This document shows positions 53,956-63,678 of a stretch of 64,000 nt of DNA, piece after piece. Positions within the stretch are counted from its first letter, which is position 1, and each line of letters starts with the position of its first letter. The position numbers and the translations under genes were made by a program. The notes below the pieces were generated by a model. That model ran no database searches. It saw only the letters and a program-made list of their open reading frames with translations, and was not told the DNA's origin. This DNA is from Azospirillum sp. 412522 (GTDB taxonomy: Bacteria > Pseudomonadota > Alphaproteobacteria > Azospirillales > Azospirillaceae). The stretch covers positions 62,001-126,000 of the forward strand of contig NZ_RWIJ01000007.1 of NCBI RefSeq assembly GCF_019805165.1, read 5' to 3'.

Positions 53956-54717
53956 ATGAACATTCAGGGTCTATCCGCCATCGTCACTGGCGGCGCTTCG
54001 GGCATGGGGGCGGCCACGGCGCGTCATCTGGCCGGCCTCGGCGCCAAGGTGACCGTTCTGGACGTCAACGAGGACGCGGTGCTGAAGACCGCGCACGAGA
54101 TCGGCGGGCTGGGTCTGGTCTGCGACGTCACCGACGGCGCCTCGGCCGAGCGGGCGATCGATCAGGCGCAATCCGCCCACGGACCGGCCCGCATCGCGGT
54201 GAACTGCGCCGGTATCGCCCCGGCCCAGCGCATCGTCGGCCGCGACGGCCCGATGCCTCTGGAGAATTTCCGCTCGGTGATCGAGGTCAACCTGATCGGC
54301 AGCTTCAACATCCTGCGGTTGGCCGCAGCCGACATGGCGAAGCTGGCCCCGCTGGAGAGCGGGGAGCGCGGCGTGATCGTCAACACCGCTTCGGTCGCCG
54401 CCTATGAGGGGCAGATCGGGCAGGCCGCCTATGCCGCGTCGAAGGGCGGCATCGTCGCTCTGACCATCTGCGCCGCCCGCGACCTCGCCCGCCACGGCAT
54501 CCGCGTCATGACGGTGGCCCCCGGCCTGATCGGCACGCCGATGCTGCTGAACATGCCGCAGGAGGTGCAGGACAGCCTGGCCGCGACCGTTCCCTTCCCC
54601 AAGCGCTTCGGCAAGCCGGAGGAATATGCCCGCCTCGTCCAGCATATCCTGGAGAACGAGATGCTGAACGGCGACGTCATCCGCCTGGACGGCGCCATCC
54701 GCATGGCGCCCCAGTAA
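53956..54717 (+). CDS. short-chain dehydrogenase, 3-hydroxyacyl-CoA dehydrogenase type 2-like
   Basis: AAGGAGGAG six bases before the ATG gives a strong start. The 253-residue SDR has TGGASGMG (nucleotide binding), NCAGIAP, the S-Y-K triad (NTASVAAYEGQIGQAAYAASKGG) and PGLIGTPML. The sequence pattern is that of type II 3-hydroxyacyl-CoA dehydrogenases (HSD10-like), which oxidise 3-hydroxyacyl-CoA or 2-methyl-3-hydroxybutyryl-CoA. The preference for NAD is suggested by D40 in VTVLDVNED. It stands alone, with no beta-oxidation partners next to it. Confidence 0.9.
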   Translation: MNIQGLSAIVTGGASGMGAATARHLAGLGAKVTVLDVNEDAVLKTAHEIGGLGLVCDVTDGASAERAIDQAQSAHGPARIAVNCAGIAPAQRIVGRDGPMPLENFRSVIEVNLIGSFNILRLAAADMAKLAPLESGERGVIVNTASVAAYEGQIGQAAYAASKGGIVALTICAARDLARHGIRVMTVAPGLIGTPMLLNMPQEVQDSLAATVPFPKRFGKPEEYARLVQHILENEMLNGDVIRLDGAIRMAPQ

Positions 54718-54770
54718 GACATTCGCCAAATCGGCGGAGCGGCTCCCATCCCGGGGCCGCCCCCGTGCCA

Positions 54771-54968
54771 TCAGACTTCGGCCATGGCGGCTTCATCCGC
54801 CCGTTCCGCTTCACCCAGCAGGTCGATCAGCAGGGTGGTGCAGCTCTGAAGCCGCTGGTCGGCAGTGGCGGTCGCCATGTCGCGGCCCGTCAGCTCCTGC
54901 CATTCCTGCAGCATCAGCGCCAGATGTTTGCGGACGTGGTCGTCCCGATCCAGTCGCCGCGTCGCCAT
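54771..54968 (-). CDS. small hypothetical protein (65 aa)
   Basis: AGGAGG four bases before the ATG strongly supports this gene. The product is helical, acidic, and soluble: VRKHLALMLQEWQELTG in the middle and a hydrophobic patch TTLLIDLLGEAE near the C-terminus. No domain or family is recognised. It is convergent with the short-chain dehydrogenase and has 273 bases of non-coding DNA upstream. Confidence 0.6.
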   Translation of the reverse strand: MATRRLDRDDHVRKHLALMLQEWQELTGRDMATATADQRLQSCTTLLIDLLGEAERADEAAMAEV

Positions 54969-55241
54969 GTCGCCTCCTGTTTTCCGGTCCGCCCGAACCG
55001 AAGGTGAAACCCGATGGTCACGCCCGGTCGGGCGTGTCACCCTTTGTGTTTCCTCTAATTAGGTAGTGGTCGCCTCAATCAACAGTCGGAACCCAAGATG
55101 GTCACAGGCGGATCGCATACTTCCGCCGGCTCTGTCCTGACGACAAATCGACCATGGCCTGTTGGAGAGCGGCACCTGGACCCGAACGGGCAGTGGCCCC
55201 TAAAATCACGCGTCGACGAACAGAGGAAAGGTTCCCGCTTC

Positions 55242-55790
55242 ATGACCGATGCAACGGTGCGCGCCAAACTGCTGGGCCTGCCCGGCAGCCTGCGCAGCAA
55301 CTCCAACTCGCTGGCCATTCTGCGTGGCCTTCAGGACGCCCTGCCGGCGGGCGTCAGCATGGACATCCGCGACCTGCGCCTGCCGCTCTACGACCAGGAC
55401 ATCGACACGCCGGACGCCCCGGCGGAGGTTCACGCCTTCCGTCAGGCCATCGCGGACGCCGACGGCGTGGTCATCGTGACGCCGGAGTATAACTACGGCA
55501 TGCCGGGCGTGCTGAAGAACGCGCTCGACTGGGCCTCGCGTCCCTACGGCAAGTCGGCGCTGATCGGCAAGCCGGTGCTGGTCATCTCCAACTCCCCCGC
55601 CTTCACCGGCGGCGTGCGGGCGCATCAGCAGGTGAACGACACGCTGCTGGCGCTTCCCGCCAAGCTGCTGGCAGGTCCCCAGGTCGTCGTCGGCAGCGTC
55701 GGCGAGAAGATCAAGGACGGCAAGCTGGCCGACGAAGCGGTGCTGAAGTTCGCACTGAGCGCCATCGACAGGCTGAGCGCCGCAAAGTAA
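55242..55790 (+). CDS. NADPH-dependent FMN reductase family protein
   Basis: The 182-residue flavodoxin-fold protein has the FMN-binding loop GLPGSLRSNSNSLAIL at the N-terminus and the PEYNYGMPGVLKNALDW motif near residue 85, typical of NADPH-dependent FMN/quinone/azo reductases. It likely reduces FMN, quinones or chromate in the cytoplasm. The start at 55242 gives the usual length; AGGAAAGG lies about ten bases upstream. A strong bidirectional terminator follows. Confidence 0.9.
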   Translation: MTDATVRAKLLGLPGSLRSNSNSLAILRGLQDALPAGVSMDIRDLRLPLYDQDIDTPDAPAEVHAFRQAIADADGVVIVTPEYNYGMPGVLKNALDWASRPYGKSALIGKPVLVISNSPAFTGGVRAHQQVNDTLLALPAKLLAGPQVVVGSVGEKIKDGKLADEAVLKFALSAIDRLSAAK

Positions 55791-55799
55791 AGCCCTAAA

Positions 55800-55838
55800 G
55801 GAAAAGGGCCCGCACCCTTGCGGGGCCGGCCCTTTTCC
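55800..55838. terminator. bidirectional intrinsic terminator
   Basis: GGAAAAGGGCC pairs perfectly with GGCCCTTTTCC, with an inner stem CGCA.. /..TGCG, so T-runs lie on both strands. It serves the convergent FMN reductase and aspartate aminotransferase genes. Confidence 0.85.
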
Positions 55839-55860
55839 CATTCAGCTGCTGCGACTGATA

Positions 55861-57156
<1,296 letters not shown>

Positions 57157-57455
57157 TTACTTCCGCTCCACCCCGGTTGCAAGGCCGGTCGGCCGGGGAA
57201 AACCGCATGGTTCGGCGGTTTTTCCACCCTGTGGCGGCGCTGTACCGGATCCGATCCGCCGGTATTCCCGGCCCTCCGCAGGGCGATCCGGCAACCTCCG
57301 GCAAATCGCGCCCCAGTCCTTAGCAGCATTATTCGTTACCGCACAAATGAATGCCAGGACGGCGCGGCTCCGTCATGGCCGCTTCACTTGACAGTTTCGG
57401 CATGGCCGTGTGTAAGGTCCCGGCGGGGGACAAAGTCAAGGAAGGGATTGGAACG

Positions 57456-57884
57456 GTGTTTTCCCGTATCGTGCTTGCGGCATCGGCCGCGCTGATGCTG
57501 ACCGGTGGCGTTGCTCTGGCCCAGGACGTGATCCAGACCCGCAAGGCCGGTTTCGACGACTTCAAGAAGGCGATGGGCGAGATCAAGGACTCGGTGGGCA
57601 AGGGCGACCTCGCCGCCATCGGTCCGGTCACCGACCGCATCGACGTCTTCGCCGGCACGATCCCCACCCTGTTCCCGCCGGGTTCCGACAAGGGCAAGAC
57701 CGCGGCCAAGGAGCTGATCTGGGCGAACTTCCCGGATTTCACCGCCAAGGCGCAGGATCTGCAGGCTTCCGCCAAGGCGCTGAAGGTCGCGGCCGCATCG
57801 GGCGACAAGGCGGCGACCGGCAAGGCGTTCGGCGCCATGGCCGACAGCTGCAAGGCCTGCCACCAGCGCTACCGCTCCGAATAA
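57456..57884 (+). CDS. cytochrome c' (class II cytochrome c)
   Basis: The GTG at 57456 with AAGGGA upstream gives a clean signal peptide (MFSRIVLAASAALMLTGGVALA, cleavage before QDVIQ). The mature protein is a four-helix bundle with haem motif CKACH at residues 132-136. Cytochrome c' binds NO and helps resist nitrosative stress in the periplasm. A di-haem peroxidase gene and a b-type cytochrome gene follow on the opposite strand; together they suggest a periplasmic redox/stress cluster. Confidence 0.92.
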   Translation: MFSRIVLAASAALMLTGGVALAQDVIQTRKAGFDDFKKAMGEIKDSVGKGDLAAIGPVTDRIDVFAGTIPTLFPPGSDKGKTAAKELIWANFPDFTAKAQDLQASAKALKVAAASGDKAATGKAFGAMADSCKACHQRYRSE

Positions 57885-57915
57885 GCGGCCGGCCCGACGG
57901 AAAGAAGCCTGACGG

Positions 57916-57953
57916 AAAAGCCCTTTCCCACACTCGTGGGAAAGGGCTTTTTC
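57916..57953. terminator. bidirectional intrinsic terminator
   Basis: AAAAGCCCTTTCCCAC pairs perfectly with GTGGGAAAGGGCTTTT over a four-base loop, with T-runs on both sides. It lies between convergent cytochrome c' and peroxidase genes. Confidence 0.93.
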
Positions 57954-57965
57954 TTTGCCGAGCCC

Positions 57966-59066
57966 TTATTTGAAGACAGGCTGCGGCGTCGCCGGGGTGC
58001 TGGCCGGCAGCAGCGGGTAATCGACGCGGGGCTGTTGGCCGGTCAGCGCGGTCAGGAAGGCGGTGATCCTGTCGATCTCCTGGTCGGACAGGGTGGCGCC
58101 GAGCTGGCTCGACCCCATCACCGCGACCGCCTGGCGCAGGTCCCACACCTTGCCGGAATGGAAATAGGGCGCGGTCAACGCGACGTTGCGCAGGGTGGGC
58201 GCGCGGAAGACATACTCGTCGTCGGCGGTCTTGGTGACGGCGAAGCGGCCCTTGTCGCCCGGCGGCAGGATCTCGGCCCCCGGCTTGGTCACGACGCCGA
58301 AGGGGAAGTAATCGTGGCCGCCCACATTGACGCCGTTGTGGCAGCCGGCACAGCCCTTGTCGATGAACAGTTCCAGCCCAGCCTTCTGCGTGTCGGTCAG
58401 CGCGTCGGCCTTGCCCTCCAGATACTGGTCGAAGGGAGCGGCCGGAGTGGTCAGCGTCGCTTCGAACGCCTCGATCGCCATGGCGACATTGTCGAAGGTG
58501 ACGGGGTTCTTCTCGTTCGGGAAAGCGTCGGCAAATTTGGCCTGATAGGCGGGAATGCTGTTCAGCACCGCCATCACGCGGTCGGGGGTGCTGTTCATCT
58601 CAACCCCGGCCTGGATCGGCCCCTTCGCCTGGGCCTTCAGATCCTCCGCCCGGCCGTCCCAGAACTGGGCGACGTTCAGTACGGCGTTCAGCACGGTCGG
58701 CGCATTGCGCGGCCCCTTCTGCCAGCCATGACCGACCGAGGTCTCCAGCCCGTCGACACCGCCGAGCCCAAGATTGTGGCAGCTGTTGCAGGAGAAGATG
58801 CCGCTGGCCGACAGGCGCGGATCGAAGAACAGCATCTTGCCGAGATCGATCTTCTCGCGGGTGACCGCATTGTTGCGGACCACGGGCAAGGTGGCGGGCA
58901 GCGGCTTGAACAGCTCGCGCGCACGGCCCATCAGCGCGCCGTCGGCCGGCGGGTCGGCGGCGGGTGCAGCACCGGCGGTGGCGGCAAGGATGCCAAGAGC
59001 GGCGACGGTGGCGACCAGCAGGCCTTTCAGCGCTGTGGTCGGGCGGTGTCCGGTTCGTGCGTGCAT
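57966..59066 (-). CDS. di-haem cytochrome c peroxidase (MauG/CcpA family)
   Basis: The 366-residue protein has a signal peptide and two haem motifs, CNSCH (93-97) and CAGCH (239-243), with LFFDPRLSASGIFSC and GRFAVTKTADDEYVFRAPTLRNVALTAPYFHSG as in bacterial di-haem cytochrome c peroxidases. It reduces hydrogen peroxide in the periplasm with electrons from a cytochrome c. MauG-type oxygenases share the fold, so the exact activity is not certain. The start at 59066 follows GGGGGA. The b561-type gene lies 205 bases upstream on the same strand. Confidence 0.92.
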   Translation of the reverse strand: MHARTGHRPTTALKGLLVATVAALGILAATAGAAPAADPPADGALMGRARELFKPLPATLPVVRNNAVTREKIDLGKMLFFDPRLSASGIFSCNSCHNLGLGGVDGLETSVGHGWQKGPRNAPTVLNAVLNVAQFWDGRAEDLKAQAKGPIQAGVEMNSTPDRVMAVLNSIPAYQAKFADAFPNEKNPVTFDNVAMAIEAFEATLTTPAAPFDQYLEGKADALTDTQKAGLELFIDKGCAGCHNGVNVGGHDYFPFGVVTKPGAEILPPGDKGRFAVTKTADDEYVFRAPTLRNVALTAPYFHSGKVWDLRQAVAVMGSSQLGATLSDQEIDRITAFLTALTGQQPRVDYPLLPASTPATPQPVFK

Positions 59067-59271
59067 GACTGGCGGTCCCCCGGCCGGCCGACATTCCAAC
59101 CGCAACCTGAAGGTTTATCCAGGCAAAGGTCGATCGATCCCGGAAATCGGGCCGGCCTCATTGGTTTCATGGCGTTTTGCGCGGATCAATCTGGAGTTAT
59201 TCTAAACTAGAAAACACACAGCCCCAGACGACCCATTGTCGCACACAACCAATGGCATATGCCGCGCAGTA

Positions 59272-59970
59272 TCAGCCGGCGGCGCGCAGCACCAGGAAGA
59301 CCAGCCCGGCCGACGCTGCGAGGATCGCCAGCGCCAGAGCGGCCGGGGCGCGCCGCGGTTCCGTCACCGCCAACCGCGGCGGCAGTGCTTTGCGGCCAGT
59401 GAGCATCGGGCGGATCAGATCGTCCCGCTTGACCAGCAGATGGAAGAACACCGCCGCCACATGCAGCCCGACCAGCACGAAGATGCCGTTGGCGAGCAGC
59501 CGGTGCAGCGAACTGAGCAGCGCCACCGTCGCCCCGGACGCCAGCGGCACCAGCGGGCCGTCGACCAGGATGTCGTCGCTGGTGAACAGGCCGCTGCCCG
59601 CCTGCATCAGCAGGACCAGCAGCAGCGCCACCACCATCAGCGCGCCCAGCGGGTTGTGGCCCAGGGTGACGGCCGCCTCCCCACCCGCGCGCGACCGCTT
59701 CAGATAGGCCCGGATCGCACCCGGCCCCTTCACGAAATCGGTGAATCGCGCGGTCTGGCTCCCCACCACGCCCCAGACCAGACGGAACAGCACGAGAATC
59801 AGAACTGTTTCACCAGCCAACATATGGACGGTAAGCACACCAAGCTCGGCCGACAGGATCGCGACCGCCACGGCGGCGACCAGCGCCCAATGAAACAGGC
59901 GGGTCGGCAGGTCCCAGACCCGCAGCATCCGTCCATGTTTCTCCCGAGTCGCGGTATGACCACTTGCCAT
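59272..59970 (-). CDS. cytochrome b561-type membrane protein
   Basis: The 232-residue protein has four to five membrane helices and haem-ligand His residues in VWDLPTRLFHWALVAAVAVAI, LTVHMLAGETVLILVLFRLVWGVVG and LVGLHVAAVFFHLLVKRDDLI. It is the b-type cytochrome subunit of the Ni-hydrogenase/cytochrome b561 group, passing electrons between quinol and periplasmic haem proteins. Such genes are often next to cytochrome c', as here. No obvious partner besides the peroxidase is adjacent. Confidence 0.88.
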   Translation of the reverse strand: MASGHTATREKHGRMLRVWDLPTRLFHWALVAAVAVAILSAELGVLTVHMLAGETVLILVLFRLVWGVVGSQTARFTDFVKGPGAIRAYLKRSRAGGEAAVTLGHNPLGALMVVALLLVLLMQAGSGLFTSDDILVDGPLVPLASGATVALLSSLHRLLANGIFVLVGLHVAAVFFHLLVKRDDLIRPMLTGRKALPPRLAVTEPRRAPAALALAILAASAGLVFLVLRAAG

Positions 59971-60207
59971 CGCTCGATCCTCACAGTGTTCGGCCGTGTT
60001 TCAGGCCACTGTCATCTGCGGCAAATGAACGGATTCTTTATCCTGATCCTGGAAACGCCGCGGTCCCGTGGTGGCAAAGGTCGACGGATGTGTCAACAGG
60101 CTTGAAGCGCCGCCCGGACGGCGGATATGAGAATGCGACGCATCAGCCGGCCAACCGGCGAAAAGACAGCCGTAACTCCCCATCACCCCGGTTACAAGGA
60201 CCCCGCC

Positions 60208-60444
60208 ATGCCCGACAAACAGCTCCTCCACCTCGTGTTCGGCGGCGAACTCGTGCGTCCGGACACGGACCAGTTCGTCGATCCGTCGAAGCTGCACATC
60301 GTCGGCATCTTCCCGAACTATGAGGAAGCCTACAAGGCATGGCGCGGCGCCACCGGCCAGACCATCGACGACGCCCACACCCGCTATTACATCGTTCACC
60401 TGCACCGCTTCCTCGATCCGGCGGCCGGAGACCACAAGCACTGA
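60208..60444 (+). CDS. DUF4170 domain protein
   Basis: AAGGA eight bases before the ATG sets the start. The 78-residue product LLHLVFGGELVRPDTDQFV...KLHIVGIFPNYEEAYKAWRGATGQTIDDAHTRYYIVHLHRFLDPA is the DUF4170 pattern, a small soluble protein found mainly in alphaproteobacteria. The function is unknown. It precedes a phosphoesterase gene on the same strand by 78 bases. Confidence 0.88.
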   Translation: MPDKQLLHLVFGGELVRPDTDQFVDPSKLHIVGIFPNYEEAYKAWRGATGQTIDDAHTRYYIVHLHRFLDPAAGDHKH

Positions 60445-60522
60445 GACCGTGAAGGCCGGCGCGATGGCGGGCGTGACCCCGGTGCGGGGAACCGCTCCCG
60501 GCGCGCCGGCGTTGAGCGGTCG

Positions 60523-61053
60523 ATGACCGTATACTTCACCTCCGACACCCATTTCGGCCATGGCGGCGCCCGCGGCCGTTTCCGCCGCCCCTTCGCCTCC
60601 ACCGCCGAGATGGACGCGGCGATGGAGGCGAACTGGAACGCCACCGTCGGTCCGGACGACGAGGTCTGGCACCTCGGCGACTTCGCCCTGCACATGGCGC
60701 CCGACGCCATGGCCGCCCTGCTCGGCCGGCTGAACGGCACCAAGCACCTGGTCGCCGGCAACAACGACGGTCCGGCGACGCTGACGCTGTCCGGCTGGGC
60801 CAGCGTGCGGCACTACGCCGAGCTGACGCTGGACGGTGTCGATCTGGTGATGTGCCATTACGCCTTCCGCACCTGGAACGGCATGCACCGCAAGGCGCTG
60901 AATCTGCACGGCCACAGCCACGGCCAGTTGAAACCGCAGCCCCGGCAGATCGACGTCGGCGTCGATGTCTGGAATTTCCGCCCGGTCACACTGGCCGAAC
61001 TGACGGTCCCTCGCCCGCGACGGAAGGCGGCACCAGTGTCAGGCGGCGCCTAA
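60523..61053 (+). CDS. calcineurin-like metallophosphoesterase
   Basis: The 176-residue protein has an intact di-metal site: DTHFGH, GDF, GNND, CHYAFRTW and HGHSHG. These are ligands of metallophosphoesterases acting on phosphomono- or diesters. The compact size is typical of the bacterial YfcE/PrpA-like group. Unlike the phosphatase-like protein at 14895, all catalytic residues are present. The 3' end overlaps the convergent GGDEF-EAL gene by 15 bases. The natural substrate is unknown. Confidence 0.9.
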   Translation: MTVYFTSDTHFGHGGARGRFRRPFASTAEMDAAMEANWNATVGPDDEVWHLGDFALHMAPDAMAALLGRLNGTKHLVAGNNDGPATLTLSGWASVRHYAELTLDGVDLVMCHYAFRTWNGMHRKALNLHGHSHGQLKPQPRQIDVGVDVWNFRPVTLAELTVPRPRRKAAPVSGGA

Positions 61054-63432
61054 CGCGGTCTGCCGCAGCCGTTCCATGAGCAGGCGGCAGGCGGCATCGG
61101 CGGGCACCGGGCGGCCGGTCAGCCAGCCCTGGACCTGGGTGCAGTTGTGATGGCGCAGGAAATTGGCCTGCTCGGTCTTCTCCACCCCTTCGGCGACCAC
61201 ATGCAGGCCCAGCATGTCGGCCATGGCGATGATGGTGGAGACGATTCCGGCATCCTCGCGCTCGTTCGGCACGCCGTTGATGAAGGAGCGGTCGATCTTC
61301 AGCGTGGTGATCGGCAGCCGCTTCAGATAGCTCAAGGACGAATGGCCGGTGCCGAAATCGTCCACCGCCACCCGGATGCCCATCGCCTTCAAGGCCGCCA
61401 GCACGGACAACGCATGGTCGAGGTCCTGCATCACCGCGCCCTCGGTGATCTCCAGCTCGATCAGGCCGGGCGGCAGGCGGTGACGGTCGATGATGCGGCG
61501 GAAATCCTCGGCGCTGCGATTGCGCAGGTGCTTGGGCGAGATGTTGACGGCGACCGGCACCGGCTCCATTCCCGCATCCAGCCAGTCGCGCATCTGGCGG
61601 CAGGCCTCGTCCAGCACCCAGTCGCCCAGCGGGACGATGAAGCCGGTCTCCTCCGCCACCGGGATGAACTCGCCGGGCGGGATCATCATGCCCTGCTCCG
61701 CCCCCTGCCCCGGCTTCTCCCAACGCAGCAGGGCCTCGAACCCCTCCAGCGAGAAATCGATCAGCGATACCTTGGGCTGGTAATGCAGGCGGAACTGCTT
61801 CAGCGCCAGCGCCGCCCGCAGGTCGCCGTCCAGCGCCAGCTGGCGCCGCGCCTGTTCGGCAAGTTCCGGCCGGAAGAAGGCATGGCGGCGCCCGCCCATC
61901 CGCTTGGCGGCATAGAGCGCGGTCTCGGCGGCGCGCAGGAGCGCCTGCGGATCGTCGCTATCCTCAGACCCTTCCCCGGCCCCTTCCCAGGCCCCTTCCC
62001 AGGCAAGGCCGGTCGGGTAGACGGCGATGCCGACCGCCGGACGGACGTAATGCTCGCAACCCGGCAGGGTGACCGGCGCGTCGAAGGACTCCAGGATGCG
62101 CCCGGCGATCGCCGCCGCCTCGTCGGCATCGCGGATTTCCTCCAGGACGACGGCGAAATCATCGGTGCCGATGCGGCCGACCAGATCGGCGGAGCGTACC
62201 GAGGCGACGATCCGCCGCGCCACCTCCTGCAACAGCGCATCGCCGGCCTGATGGCCCAGCGTGTCGGTGATCAGCTTGAAGCGCGACAGATCCAGGCACA
62301 GCACGGCGAAGGGCCTTCGATAGCGGCGGCTGCGCTCCACCGCGGCCTCCAGCAGCGATTCGATCATCGCGCGGTTGGGCAGCCCGGTCAGGCGGTCGCG
62401 GGTGGCCAGCCGCATCAGCTCGCGTTCGTGCCGCAACCGCTCGGTCACGTCGGCCAGCGCGCAGACGAAGCCGCGTCGCCCCTGCACCACCAGCGGCGAT
62501 ACGCTGAGCGAGGCGTCGATCCGCTCGCCGGTTCCGGCGCGCTCGATCGCCAGCGCCTCCTCCCGCACCGGTTCCGGCGCATCGGCCTCCGCCGCCAAGC
62601 CGGCCAACAGAGCATCGATCCGCCCGCGGTCCTGGGCGGCGAACAGCCCGGACAGCGGCCGGCCGCGCAGATCCTCGGCGGGCACGCCGAACAGGGCGAC
62701 GGCGGCGGGATTGTGCTCTTCGATCCGGCCCTTGGCATCGACCAGCAGGATCGCCTCGCCGACATTGTTCATGATGCCGGCCAGCCGTTCATCCCGTTCG
62801 ATCAGGGTGATGGCGGCGCGTCGGAAGAACTCGATGGCGCGCGCCATCGCGCCGAACTCGTCGCGGCGGTCGCAACCGGGAATGTCGATGTCGGTCCGTC
62901 CTTCCGTCAGCAGGCGCATGCGGTCCGACAGCGCTTCCAGCGGTCCGACGACATGTTGCGACAGGAACAGCGAACCCGGCCAGCTCAACGCCAGCAGCGC
63001 CGCCAAAAACAGCAGGAAGCCCGACGCCTCGACCAGGAAGTCGCGGTCCAGGTCGCCGACATCGCCGGCAGCGGCGATGGCCCAGCCCCAGGGCTCGAAC
63101 CGCCCCTCCGCCGTCACCGCCCGGCCGATGGCCGGCCAAGCCGGTGGGACGACGCCATCCGTGAAAATTCTGACATGGAAGGGGTCGGCCGACAGTGCCA
63201 GCAGGGCCGTCCGCGCGCGGTCGCGCGCCTCGTCGCCGGAGATCGCACCGGATGCCGCCGACCGCTCGAGATCACGCAGCAGCAGACCCGCCGAATCCAC
63301 CAGGGCGGCAGCGACCTGCCTCCGCTCTCCGATCATGCCCTGCCGCAGCAGGTAGAGCGCGGGGATCGCCGCCATCAGGCAGCCGATCAGGCCGATCCAG
63401 GTCAGCCAGCGAATCTTGCGGCGCAGCGTCAT
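61039..63432 (-). CDS. membrane GGDEF-EAL protein with PAS domain; degenerate GGDEF
   Basis: The 797-residue protein has two membrane segments (about 9-30 and 135-157), HAMP (160-215), PAS (215-335), GGDEF (345-515) and EAL (535-790) domains. The GGDEF signature reads GTDDF (422-426), so diguanylate cyclase activity is doubtful and the domain may be regulatory. EAL is intact: E566-A-L-L, DDFGTGHSSLSYL, IDRSF and VAEGVE, so c-di-GMP phosphodiesterase activity is likely. The periplasmic part is short (about 100 residues). An in-frame GAWEGAWEG repeat sits between two elements of GGDEF (474-486). It controls motile or sessile behaviour. Confidence 0.92.
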   Translation of the reverse strand: MTLRRKIRWLTWIGLIGCLMAAIPALYLLRQGMIGERRQVAAALVDSAGLLLRDLERSAASGAISGDEARDRARTALLALSADPFHVRIFTDGVVPPAWPAIGRAVTAEGRFEPWGWAIAAAGDVGDLDRDFLVEASGFLLFLAALLALSWPGSLFLSQHVVGPLEALSDRMRLLTEGRTDIDIPGCDRRDEFGAMARAIEFFRRAAITLIERDERLAGIMNNVGEAILLVDAKGRIEEHNPAAVALFGVPAEDLRGRPLSGLFAAQDRGRIDALLAGLAAEADAPEPVREEALAIERAGTGERIDASLSVSPLVVQGRRGFVCALADVTERLRHERELMRLATRDRLTGLPNRAMIESLLEAAVERSRRYRRPFAVLCLDLSRFKLITDTLGHQAGDALLQEVARRIVASVRSADLVGRIGTDDFAVVLEEIRDADEAAAIAGRILESFDAPVTLPGCEHYVRPAVGIAVYPTGLAWEGAWEGAGEGSEDSDDPQALLRAAETALYAAKRMGGRRHAFFRPELAEQARRQLALDGDLRAALALKQFRLHYQPKVSLIDFSLEGFEALLRWEKPGQGAEQGMMIPPGEFIPVAEETGFIVPLGDWVLDEACRQMRDWLDAGMEPVPVAVNISPKHLRNRSAEDFRRIIDRHRLPPGLIELEITEGAVMQDLDHALSVLAALKAMGIRVAVDDFGTGHSSLSYLKRLPITTLKIDRSFINGVPNEREDAGIVSTIIAMADMLGLHVVAEGVEKTEQANFLRHHNCTQVQGWLTGRPVPADAACRLLMERLRQTALGAA

Positions 63433-63678
63433 CGGGCCCGGCGTCGCTCTCTTGTCCGTTCGGCAAACGGACGGTTGGTCGTATGAACGGAAAGTGACGA
63501 CTTCGTTTCAGTCGTGCAATGCAATTTTTCTTCGCATGGGCAACAGACCTCTGTCCAACCTATACGAAGGTTGCACGCTGCGACGCTTTGTCCCTACGCC
63601 GTCGAGCGGCCCGGCCGCCATTCCTGCCCAGGCGGAAACGGCGGTCGGCCATAGGTCGATTGAGACCGGCGACTACCC

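Noticed and set aside
59200..59212. TTCTAAACTAGAA palindrome upstream of the peroxidase gene, considered as an Irr or Fur site
   Set aside because: The half-site order is opposite to the Irr consensus and the match is too short to claim.
61147..63486. Long open frame (779 codons) opposite the GGDEF-EAL gene
   Set aside because: It is the antisense of a well-supported conserved gene; its composition is Arg/Gln/His-rich and no ribosome binding site is seen.
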